Source: Hymenobacter nitidus
GTDB taxonomy: Bacteria > Bacteroidota > Bacteroidia > Cytophagales > Hymenobacteraceae
DNA length: 64,000 nucleotides
Assembly: GCF_020447315.1 (NCBI RefSeq)
Contig: NZ_JAJADQ010000003.1
Coordinates: 248,001-312,000, forward strand
Reading direction: 5' to 3'
Shown in pieces: positions 33,491 through 40,835 of the stretch; the first letter of the stretch is position 1, and each line of letters starts with the position of its first letter. The notes beneath the pieces are model-generated. The model was not told the DNA's origin. It ran no database searches and worked only from the letters and a program-made list of their open reading frames with translations. The position numbers were made by a program, and so were the translations under genes.

Positions 33491-33679
33491 AGGTGCGACG
33501 GAGCTTAGAAATGCAATAGAGCCTTACCGGGGCCCGGCCGGCTCGCCAGCTGGCGGTAGGTGGCCGGGGCCGCGCGCAAGGAACACGCCGCGGTGAGGGA
33601 CGCCCGCATACTGACTGGAATTGTCATAGAGCTGAGGACAAATAAACTGGCGGGCGAGCTGCGTGGACCGGCCGGCCAC

Positions 33680-33721
33680 AAAGTAAACGAGGCGGCCGGA
33701 TATGGACGCCTCGTTTACTTT
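33680..33721 (-). terminator. Terminator after the PorU-type sortase gene
   Basis: Perfect 15-bp inverted repeat AAAGTAAACGAGGCG / CGCCTCGTTTACTTT with a 12-nt loop, 22 bp downstream of the stop at 33744 on the minus strand. Confidence 0.75.
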
Positions 33722-33743
33722 ATTGTGAGTTGAAATCTGAATT

Positions 33744-36700
33744 CTAGCGGAGCAAGACGAGCTTGCCCCAGCCGTTCTTGAAGGCCTGGTCGGCCAGGGT
33801 GGTGCGGCGCTCAAACTGGCCTTTAGCGTCGTCGAGCACCACCCGATAGAGGTATGTGCCGTTGGCCAGCCGGTCGCCGTACTCGTCCGTGCCGTCCCAG
33901 CGGTAGCTGGTCACGTTGGTGCCAATGCGCAGGGGCCCCAGCTCCTGCATCATAATCTGCTTGACGACCTTGCCCGTCAGGGTCAGGACCTGAATCTTGA
34001 GGTTGCGCGGCAGCTCAGCCCCGGTGAGCGTAAAGACGAACTGGGCCGAGCTGGTGATGGGGTTGGGATAGGGAAAGAAGTTCGTGATGCTGCTGGCGTT
34101 GATGACCTCGAAGCTGACGCGGTAGTTCTCCGGGCCCGCAGCCCGGCCCGTGGCGTCGCGCCCCTGCACTTCCAGCGTGTACTGACCGTCCGGCAACGGC
34201 GTGTCTTCCCCGGGCTTGTACTCAATGCGGGCCGTGCCCTTGGCCGGGTCCGTCAGGAACGTGACGTTGGAGGCGTTCAGGTTTACTTTCTGGGGCGTGC
34301 CGTTGCGCGGAGTCAGCACCAGATCAAAGGCACTCCGGTCGGTGATGGGGCGCTGCTTGTCCTCATCGGTGAGCAGCACGCTGATGATAGGGCGGGGTGA
34401 GACGATGTCACCGTTGAGGATGTGCTGCCCGTCGAAAGCCACGTCCAGCACCGGCGGCACGCTGCGGTCCTCCACCGTAAAGGTGGGCAGCGTCAGCTCG
34501 TTGTTAAAGTAATACAGCTCCGGCAGACGGCTGCGGTTCTTATCGATGTTGAGGGTCACCGAGCCGCTGATGTCACCATACAAATCCAGGGGCATGCTGG
34601 CATTAAACGACACCGCGCCATTGGCACCCAGGGCGGGCACATCAATTTCCTTGGTGGTTTCCTTCGTGGCGTTGCGCAGCGTAAACACCGCCTTCAGCGG
34701 CGTGCCGAACGGCAGACCACTCACGTTCTGGAAAATAACCGGGATGGTGATGCTGCCACCTTCGGCCTGCTTGGCCAGAGCGGCGGCATCATAAATCGTC
34801 GGCGTTTTAGCTACCACCGAGTCGCGACGCACCAGGCCCTCGGGCACGCCCTGATAGGTGACTAGCAGCTGCTCCACCTGCGGAGCCGTGCGGTTCACTG
34901 TGTCCTGGAGCACGAGCTGCAGCTGCAGATACGGATAGTCCTTGGCCGAGACGTTGCTCAACGCATATTCGCGGCGCGTCACATTCGCCTCGAGCACCGT
35001 ACGGCGCCCGTCGGCGGCGATGCCCAGCAGGCGCAGCGTGTAGCGGCCACTGAGGCCGGGGCGCACGGTGTGGTGCAGCGTGGTCCACTGCTGGGCCGGG
35101 CCGATGCGCGTGCTGGTCACTACGCCGCTGCCGCCCTGTGTCGTCATGGCTCCGCTGAGTGAAATGACCTGCTCGGCCCGCGGCACCGCACTGCCCAGGT
35201 CCGCCGTGGCTTCCCGGGCAGGCTGCCCACCGGGGCCCTTCTGCCCGATGAACACGAACGGGTCCCCATCCTGCAGCTGATTAATTTTCTGGGAGCCCAG
35301 AGCCGCCAAGGCCGCTTTCAGCGGAGCCGAGAAGGAGGAGAAGTTCACTTTGTTCACCGAAAGCAGGGCCACGTAGGCTCCCCGGGGCACATTCGTCAGC
35401 AAAGCTAGCAGCTGGGCCTGCCGGGCTGACGAGTTGATGTTGTCGGTAGCAGAGGAAGCAAACTGGTAGAACCGATTGGGCGCCGTGCCGCAGGAGTCGT
35501 AAGCCCCGGCCACCGTGCGCAGGGATTTTAGCGAGCGGCCGTCGAATATGCTCACCAGAATATTGGGGAAGGTCACGCCGCATTCCAGCACCGACAGTGG
35601 CTCATTATTAACCTGCAAACCGTAGGAATCGAGGAAGGTAATGCCACCGGTGCCGCCGCCGCGGGTTTGCAGGGTCAGGCGCTTGGTAATGTCGCTGAAG
35701 CGCCACTGCCCCCCCGGCCCGGCCACCTGCACCCGCTGCAGCTCGTCGCGCCCGAACTGCCCGTGGTGGCTCTGCGACCAGCCGCCTACGCTGCCCACAA
35801 TCTGGCGGAAGGAGCTGGTCACCCACTGCGTATTCTCCGTGGGCGTGAGCTGGGTCTCGAAGCGCATACGCCAGTACCAGACCACACTGTCGCGGCCCGC
35901 TACCACGGGCAGCGTGGGGCGCCAGTCGGCCAGCAGCGGGGCCTGCACCCGGGTGCGCTGCACCAGCGGGCTGCTAAAGCTCAGGGTTGTGTCCAGCTCC
36001 ACCACAAAGCCGCGCACCGGGCCCCGTGGGTCGTTGGTCTGCCCTACCAGCCGTGGCTTGGCCGTGCTCACAATAGCAAACTCCGGCGGGTTCAGCAGCG
36101 TGATGCCGTCCTGCAGGAAGGCGAAGCTGGTCGTAGTCTGGTTGTTCGACTCGTTTAGCTCATCGACCCGGTTCTGGTAATCAAGCGTGACGGTGAACTG
36201 GTTTGAGCCAAACGAGTTGCCCGAGTTTTGCAGTACCAGCGTGTAGGTGGTGTCGCGCAGGGCCTGGCGCAGGTTGGTGAACGTGTAGAGCGTATCGGCC
36301 CGCAACGGCAGCGTGGTAGGGTCGTAGGTGCGCTTCACCGAGATATCCAGTCTGTCGTAGGTCACCTTGCCGGGGTTGCGCACCTGCACTTCCAGCTTAA
36401 ACTGCCGCGACGAGGTCCGGACCGGCTCGGTGCCGATCGGGGCTACCGTAACAGGCGTGGCCCCGAAGGCGAAATCGGGCTTGGCGGGCGAGAACAGGCG
36501 TACGGCCGGGTCGGCGTGCCACACGGTATTCATCAGGGCCGACTGCCCCACCGGGTTGTTTAGCGCACCATTCTGAAGGCGGCGGGCCACCTCATTCTGC
36601 ACATCGGCTACGGGCTTGCCATACCAGGCCGCATCGTTGAGCAGCAACTGGTTGGTCAGCTTCTGAATGACGTGCATCGTGGACTCAAAGCCAAAGCTCG

Positions 36701-38912
36701 ACTCCGACATAAAGCCAATCAGGCCCTTTTTGGGCGCCAGCAGCCAGTCTTCGGGGTAGAGCGAGGTGACGATGGAAAAGGAGTTGCCGGCGGCGCAGCC
36801 GTTGGCAAACATGATGGGATACTTGCCCCGGTTGTTGTAGCCCTTGGCCGGGTTGGTGCGCACGTTGCCCAGGCCCAAAGACAACTCCTGCGGGGAGCCG
36901 TGGCCGAAATAGTTGATGATGGCCAGGCCCGTGTTCAGCTCCGAGGCAATGTTGATTTCCTGGGGCAGCCCCAGCGTAGTCCGCGAATACGTTTTGACGA
37001 CGGTACCGGCGAAAAACGGCTTTTCGATCTGCACCTTGTACTCGTTCAGGTACTCGGCAAACAGCTCAAACTGGTAGGGCTCCTCGCCGCCGCCCAAATG
37101 CAGGGCGTTCTTGCGCCACGCCAGGTCGGGGGTATAGGGCCGGCTGATGATGTCCTCGTGCTCCTTGAGCTTATTGAGGTAGTCGAGCACCTCGCGCGGG
37201 GTCTGGGCCGAAATCCGGCCGGTAGCCATGCGGGCCGCGTAGTCGTTGCGGGGCCAGTCGGCCGTGAAAAAAGCATCGGACGCGCCCCGGGTACTGGTGG
37301 GCACCAGGTCCCGCACCGTGGGCGAATAGCCCAGCGGGTTTTTGCGGTGGTACAAATTGCCATTGCCCACTTCGCCCGTAATCAGGCCCTTGCCCAGAAG
37401 CAGCAGGTACTTTTCGCGGGTGTTGGTGAGCATGTAGAGGCCAAACTGCCGGATGGCCAGCGCTGACTTCTCGCCGTAGTGAAACTGGTTGTAGAGTTGA
37501 TCGGTGGTGACGACCAGCGTGTCGTAGCGCCCCCCGCCAGCCGAGGCGCGGTACTTGGCGTACTCGCGCACCGGGTTGAGCGTATCGCCGGCCGGCCTCA
37601 TCAGAGCCTGGTGGCTTACGATCAGGAAGTTGTGCGCCGAGGGGGTGATGGTACGGAACTGCACGCGCTGGGCGGGCAGCGGCACCAGCGGCAGCGCCAC
37701 GTCGGCCAGCAGCAGGTTGCGCGTGCGGGCGCCGGGCAGCGCGTTCGGGAATACGTAGGTGCGCTTGCGGCCCGCGCCGGCCACGCCCGTAATGCGCTGC
37801 AGGTTATAGGGGTCGGTAATATCGAAGCCCCGCACGGTGGCCGGGATGCTGTCGAGGGTGTAGTAGGCCGGGGCAGAACCCAGCGTGGAGTCGTTGCTGA
37901 AGCTGAAGCTGCGCCGGTTGGCCAGCCAGCGGGGTGTTTGCGGGAAGGTTACTTTCAGGTAAGCCAGGCTGACAAAGTTGTTGGCCGTACCGGGCGTGGC
38001 GGCCGTCACTACTTCCAACAGGACCTTCACCTGCCCATCTGCCCTGACATCCGTTCGCTGCAGGCGCTCCACAATTTTACGCTGCTCGAAGCCTTGCAGC
38101 ACGAAGGTGCGAAATACGCGCCATTGGGTGCTGCCTTGCGGCATTACGTACAAGTTAACGGTGTGGGGCACCGCGCTGGCACCCACTACCATTACTTCCA
38201 GCAACGGCAGTGGCCCGGTAGTAGCGCGGCTACGGACCGAGTCAACGTAGAACTCACCGGCCGATACCACCCCGCCAAAGTTGTCGAAGCCCTTGCCGAA
38301 GTGGCGCGAAAGAAACCCTTCCCCAGCCTCGGCCCAGGGCTGATACACGTAATCTTCCAAGGCTACATCGTTGTAGCGCTCGGTCTGGACGGCCAGCTGG
38401 GGCTGCATCCAGTACGGCTGCTGACCACCCACGGGGTTCACAACGGGCTCGGCCATGCGTCGTCCGAGGGCGGAGTTGGAGTAAGTCAGAAAGTAGGCGG
38501 CCGTGTCGGTGTAAAGGCTGTAGTGGCGCTGGGCCTGGTCAGCGGCATTTTTGTACATGCCTTTGTCCAGGGCCCCGTCGTTGCGCTGCCCGTAGAACTC
38601 AACATACGTGCTGGCGTCCATGACCGTGGGCGAGGTGCCGCCCACGTAGATGGCCACCTGCTGGCCCCGGCGCCAGAGCTGCAGGCGCTGCGGGTTCACC
38701 CCGCTCAGGCCCGCCTGCGTCAGGTAGGCATAGTCCAGGCGGTAGATACCGTCCTGGGCCACTTGTATCTTGTAGTAGGGCTGCCCCGTCACAATCCACT
38801 CGTTGCCATACGGACCCGATTGGGCTTGGGCGCTGCCGCTGCCCAGCAACACCGCTCCTAGCAGAACGACGCACCAGCACAGCAGATGTCGAAATCGGTA
38901 AACGTTAGTCAT
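33744..38912 (-). CDS. porU: PorU-type T9SS sortase, long form (gingipain-like C25 peptidase)
   Basis: A 1722-aa exported protein from ATG 38912 (MTNVYRFRHLL; the longer frame lacks a signal sequence), with a signal peptide ending SAQAQ. The C25/gingipain-like domain has the catalytic His in INYFGHGSPQEL (about residue 671) and Cys in PIMFANGCAAGNSF (about 706). Downstream are a CARDB-like segment (VTLDYQNRVDELNESNNQTT), further Ig-like domains and a FlgD/type A-like tail (SYRWDGTDEYGDRLANGTYL). PorU removes the sorting domain of T9SS cargo and attaches the cargo to surface lipopolysaccharide. Classic PorU is about 1100-1300 aa, so this is a long variant, possibly the paralog annotated PorU2 in Cytophagales. 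A PorV-family gene lies 72 bp upstream, almost certainly in one operon. Confidence 0.82.
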   Translation of the reverse strand: MTNVYRFRHLLCWCVVLLGAVLLGSGSAQAQSGPYGNEWIVTGQPYYKIQVAQDGIYRLDYAYLTQAGLSGVNPQRLQLWRRGQQVAIYVGGTSPTVMDASTYVEFYGQRNDGALDKGMYKNAADQAQRHYSLYTDTAAYFLTYSNSALGRRMAEPVVNPVGGQQPYWMQPQLAVQTERYNDVALEDYVYQPWAEAGEGFLSRHFGKGFDNFGGVVSAGEFYVDSVRSRATTGPLPLLEVMVVGASAVPHTVNLYVMPQGSTQWRVFRTFVLQGFEQRKIVERLQRTDVRADGQVKVLLEVVTAATPGTANNFVSLAYLKVTFPQTPRWLANRRSFSFSNDSTLGSAPAYYTLDSIPATVRGFDITDPYNLQRITGVAGAGRKRTYVFPNALPGARTRNLLLADVALPLVPLPAQRVQFRTITPSAHNFLIVSHQALMRPAGDTLNPVREYAKYRASAGGGRYDTLVVTTDQLYNQFHYGEKSALAIRQFGLYMLTNTREKYLLLLGKGLITGEVGNGNLYHRKNPLGYSPTVRDLVPTSTRGASDAFFTADWPRNDYAARMATGRISAQTPREVLDYLNKLKEHEDIISRPYTPDLAWRKNALHLGGGEEPYQFELFAEYLNEYKVQIEKPFFAGTVVKTYSRTTLGLPQEINIASELNTGLAIINYFGHGSPQELSLGLGNVRTNPAKGYNNRGKYPIMFANGCAAGNSFSIVTSLYPEDWLLAPKKGLIGFMSESSFGFESTMHVIQKLTNQLLLNDAAWYGKPVADVQNEVARRLQNGALNNPVGQSALMNTVWHADPAVRLFSPAKPDFAFGATPVTVAPIGTEPVRTSSRQFKLEVQVRNPGKVTYDRLDISVKRTYDPTTLPLRADTLYTFTNLRQALRDTTYTLVLQNSGNSFGSNQFTVTLDYQNRVDELNESNNQTTTSFAFLQDGITLLNPPEFAIVSTAKPRLVGQTNDPRGPVRGFVVELDTTLSFSSPLVQRTRVQAPLLADWRPTLPVVAGRDSVVWYWRMRFETQLTPTENTQWVTSSFRQIVGSVGGWSQSHHGQFGRDELQRVQVAGPGGQWRFSDITKRLTLQTRGGGTGGITFLDSYGLQVNNEPLSVLECGVTFPNILVSIFDGRSLKSLRTVAGAYDSCGTAPNRFYQFASSATDNINSSARQAQLLALLTNVPRGAYVALLSVNKVNFSSFSAPLKAALAALGSQKINQLQDGDPFVFIGQKGPGGQPAREATADLGSAVPRAEQVISLSGAMTTQGGSGVVTSTRIGPAQQWTTLHHTVRPGLSGRYTLRLLGIAADGRRTVLEANVTRREYALSNVSAKDYPYLQLQLVLQDTVNRTAPQVEQLLVTYQGVPEGLVRRDSVVAKTPTIYDAAALAKQAEGGSITIPVIFQNVSGLPFGTPLKAVFTLRNATKETTKEIDVPALGANGAVSFNASMPLDLYGDISGSVTLNIDKNRSRLPELYYFNNELTLPTFTVEDRSVPPVLDVAFDGQHILNGDIVSPRPIISVLLTDEDKQRPITDRSAFDLVLTPRNGTPQKVNLNASNVTFLTDPAKGTARIEYKPGEDTPLPDGQYTLEVQGRDATGRAAGPENYRVSFEVINASSITNFFPYPNPITSSAQFVFTLTGAELPRNLKIQVLTLTGKVVKQIMMQELGPLRIGTNVTSYRWDGTDEYGDRLANGTYLYRVVLDDAKGQFERRTTLADQAFKNGWGKLVLLR

Positions 38913-38984
38913 ATTCACAATATCTGGAAGTCTCTGAAATACCCAGGGGCCCAGGCGTCCGGGCCGGGGTGGCAAAAATCGGGC

Positions 38985-40097
38985 TTACTTGAAGCCGTAG
39001 CCCAACGAGACGATAACCGAATTGGTAGAGCCCTGGTCGCCCACCTTCTCGATGGCCAGCCGCGAGAGGGCCAGATCGAGGCGCAGGCCGCTGAAGGCCA
39101 CCCCTACGCCCAGGCTGGGCTGGGGGCGCCAGCCGCCTTTGCCATCGAAGGATTTGGAGGCGTCGACCTTCTGAATGTTGCTGACGCCGCCGCGCAGGAA
39201 AATAAGGTCGCGGTAGCCCAGCTCCAGGCCCGCCTTGGGGTCGATGCTGACGGCACTGCTGGAAACCAGCGTGTTGCGCTGCCCGTCGGTGGTGATTTCC
39301 AGGTCGACGGCAGCCAGGGCCGTGAGCTGGGCCGGCAGCTTCACGGTGCGGCCCACGCCCAGAATAAAGCGGGGCAGCGTGATTTCGGTACTGTTAGCCG
39401 GAATGGGGTCTTCGCCGTTGGCCGTGCCCTTAAACTCGTCGGAGTTGATGGACCAGGCATTAAACGTGGTGGTAATGTCGCGGGCCATTAAGCCCAGGCG
39501 CCAGCCGCCCTTGTCGTACTGCACGCCGGCATCAATACCGAAGCCCCAGGCGTTGGCAAACTTGCCTACGTTGCGGTAGATAATCTTACCGTTGCCGGCC
39601 AGCTTCAGGCCTTCCACCGCGCCTATTTTGCGGGCGTAGGAGAGCAGCAGCGCGTAGTCGGCCACTGAGAAGTACGTAACCCGGTCGTAGGAAACCTGGC
39701 CGTACTCGTTCACCAGGGCGCGGGTGTCGGCAATGTTGTCGACGCCGACGCGGATGATGCTGGCTCCGATGGCGCTCTGCTCATCTAGCGGCATGGAAAA
39801 GGCCGCGTAGTCGTTCTTGACAATCCCCGAAAACAGCTCCGAGTGCATCAGCACCGCATCGTACTTGGCTTTCTGATTCAGTAGGCCCGCCGGGTTCCAG
39901 TAGCCGGCCGTGGCATCACCCACCAAGCTCACCTGCACGTTGCCCATGCCCAGGGCGCGGCCCCCGACCCCAATGTTGAGAAAGTCGTTGCTGTATTTAG
40001 GGGTCAGGTCCTGTGATTGGGCCGCAGCCGTCGTGGCCAGTCCCAGGCTTAAGCCGGCGCCCACGAGTGCGGGAGCAATTCGGAAAAAGTGCAGCAT
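38985..40097 (-). CDS. porV: PorV/PorQ-family T9SS outer-membrane protein
   Basis: A 370-aa outer-membrane beta-barrel of the PorV/PorQ (UPF0164) family, from ATG 40097 (MLHFFRIAPALVGAG) with a signal peptide ending TTAAAQ. The N-terminal mature region SNDFLNIGVGGRALGMGNVQ and GDATAGYWNPAGLL are the family hallmark. Repeated amphipathic strands run to the C-terminus (IVSLGYGFK). PorV carries T9SS cargo from the translocon to the sortase. The adjacent downstream sortase gene supports a working pair. It resembles the PorV2-type branch rather than classic PorV, as it lacks the long insertions of the latter; this assignment is inference. Confidence 0.82.
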   Translation of the reverse strand: MLHFFRIAPALVGAGLSLGLATTAAAQSQDLTPKYSNDFLNIGVGGRALGMGNVQVSLVGDATAGYWNPAGLLNQKAKYDAVLMHSELFSGIVKNDYAAFSMPLDEQSAIGASIIRVGVDNIADTRALVNEYGQVSYDRVTYFSVADYALLLSYARKIGAVEGLKLAGNGKIIYRNVGKFANAWGFGIDAGVQYDKGGWRLGLMARDITTTFNAWSINSDEFKGTANGEDPIPANSTEITLPRFILGVGRTVKLPAQLTALAAVDLEITTDGQRNTLVSSSAVSIDPKAGLELGYRDLIFLRGGVSNIQKVDASKSFDGKGGWRPQPSLGVGVAFSGLRLDLALSRLAIEKVGDQGSTNSVIVSLGYGFK

Positions 40098-40324
40098 AGA
40101 GTTGTAATGAATAAAAAAGGGGTTTGTCCGCAGCAGCAACGCAAGATACTTATTAATAGTGCGCGGGCGAATTTGGGTGGGGCAAGCTGAGCGGGGTCAG
40201 TCAGACAAAAACCCAATTCAGACCTCGGAAACACGGTTTCATCCCGGCTATTTACCGTAGTACGCGGCCTTTTGGATTGGCGGCGCGGATACTTTTTTCA
40301 CCCCACCGGACCTATGTTATACCC

Positions 40325-40371
40325 AGTACTAAAAATAAATTCGACAAGTACCTTGCGTCGCATAGTACCTT
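40325..40371 (+). promoter_or_regulatory. Three AGTAC boxes, candidate PadR operator
   Basis: AGTAC occurs at 40325, 40347 and 40364; the last two are part of the direct repeat AGTACCTT, 17 bp apart. They flank and overlap the -33 region, a typical place for autorepression by a PadR protein. Confidence 0.4.
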
Positions 40372-40383
40372 CCATTATCTTTG
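40353..40383 (+). promoter_or_regulatory. Bacteroidota promoter of the PadR-PspC operon
   Basis: TTG (40353-40355), 20-bp spacer, TATCTTTG (40376-40383), matching TTG / TAnnTTTG. It is 32 bp before the PadR start. Confidence 0.75.
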
Positions 40384-40414
40384 TTTCATTCTTCACCGAT
40401 TTCTGCCCCAGCCC

Positions 40415-40774
40415 ATGAAAGTAGAGAACACCCAAGTGCAGATGCGGAAGGGCATCCTGGAGTTCTGCATCCTGGAAATCATTGCCCGCGGCGAGGTGTA
40501 TGCGTCAGACATGCTGGAGGAGCTCACCGCCGCCCGCATGATTGTAGTGGAAGGCACGCTCTATCCACTGCTGACGCGCCTCAAAAATGCCGGCTTGCTT
40601 GATTATACCTGGAAAGAGTCCACCTCCGGACCGCCCCGCAAGTACTACACGCTCACCCCCGACGGCCAGGATTTTCTGCACCAGCTGCGCCTGACCTGGG
40701 AGGAAGTGCAGGATTCGATCCGCATCATCCGCCAGAAACCTCACCTCAATGGCGCCGCAACCCCACTGCCGTAG
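40415..40774 (+). CDS. PadR-family transcriptional regulator
   Basis: A 119-aa winged-helix regulator from ATG 40415 (MKVENTQVQMRKGILEFCIL), which is 31 bp after a good promoter; the longer frame would run through that promoter. It shows the PadR pattern QMRKGILEFCILEIIARGEV, then ELTAARMIVVEGTLYPLLTR with the recognition helix, and a wing ending GPPRKYYTLTPDGQDFLHQL. It is short, with one C-terminal helix for dimerisation, as in PadR subfamily 2. The PspC gene starts about 60 bp downstream. This pair is common in Bacteroidota, where the regulator usually represses its own operon. Confidence 0.93.
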   Translation: MKVENTQVQMRKGILEFCILEIIARGEVYASDMLEELTAARMIVVEGTLYPLLTRLKNAGLLDYTWKESTSGPPRKYYTLTPDGQDFLHQLRLTWEEVQDSIRIIRQKPHLNGAATPLP

Positions 40775-40835
40775 CGGCAACTAGTTGGCCCGGCCCATTC
40801 CTCCTTTCGAGTTACTCTTGATTTGCAGCACTGAG

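Larger units (their letters stand above)
40098..40414. other. Divergent spacer between porV and padR-type gene
   Basis: About 317 bp. Its right end holds the promoter of the PadR gene and three AGTAC boxes. Its left end carries the porV leader. The rest shows nothing recognisable. Confidence 0.6.

Noticed and set aside
33524..33814. 96-aa minus-strand ORF between the acyltransferase and the sortase
   Set aside because: Covers the terminator hairpin 33680-33721 and overlaps the end of the sortase gene in another frame.
37479..38861. 460-aa plus-strand ORF opposite the sortase
   Set aside because: Antisense shadow; His/Gly-rich composition typical of such frames.
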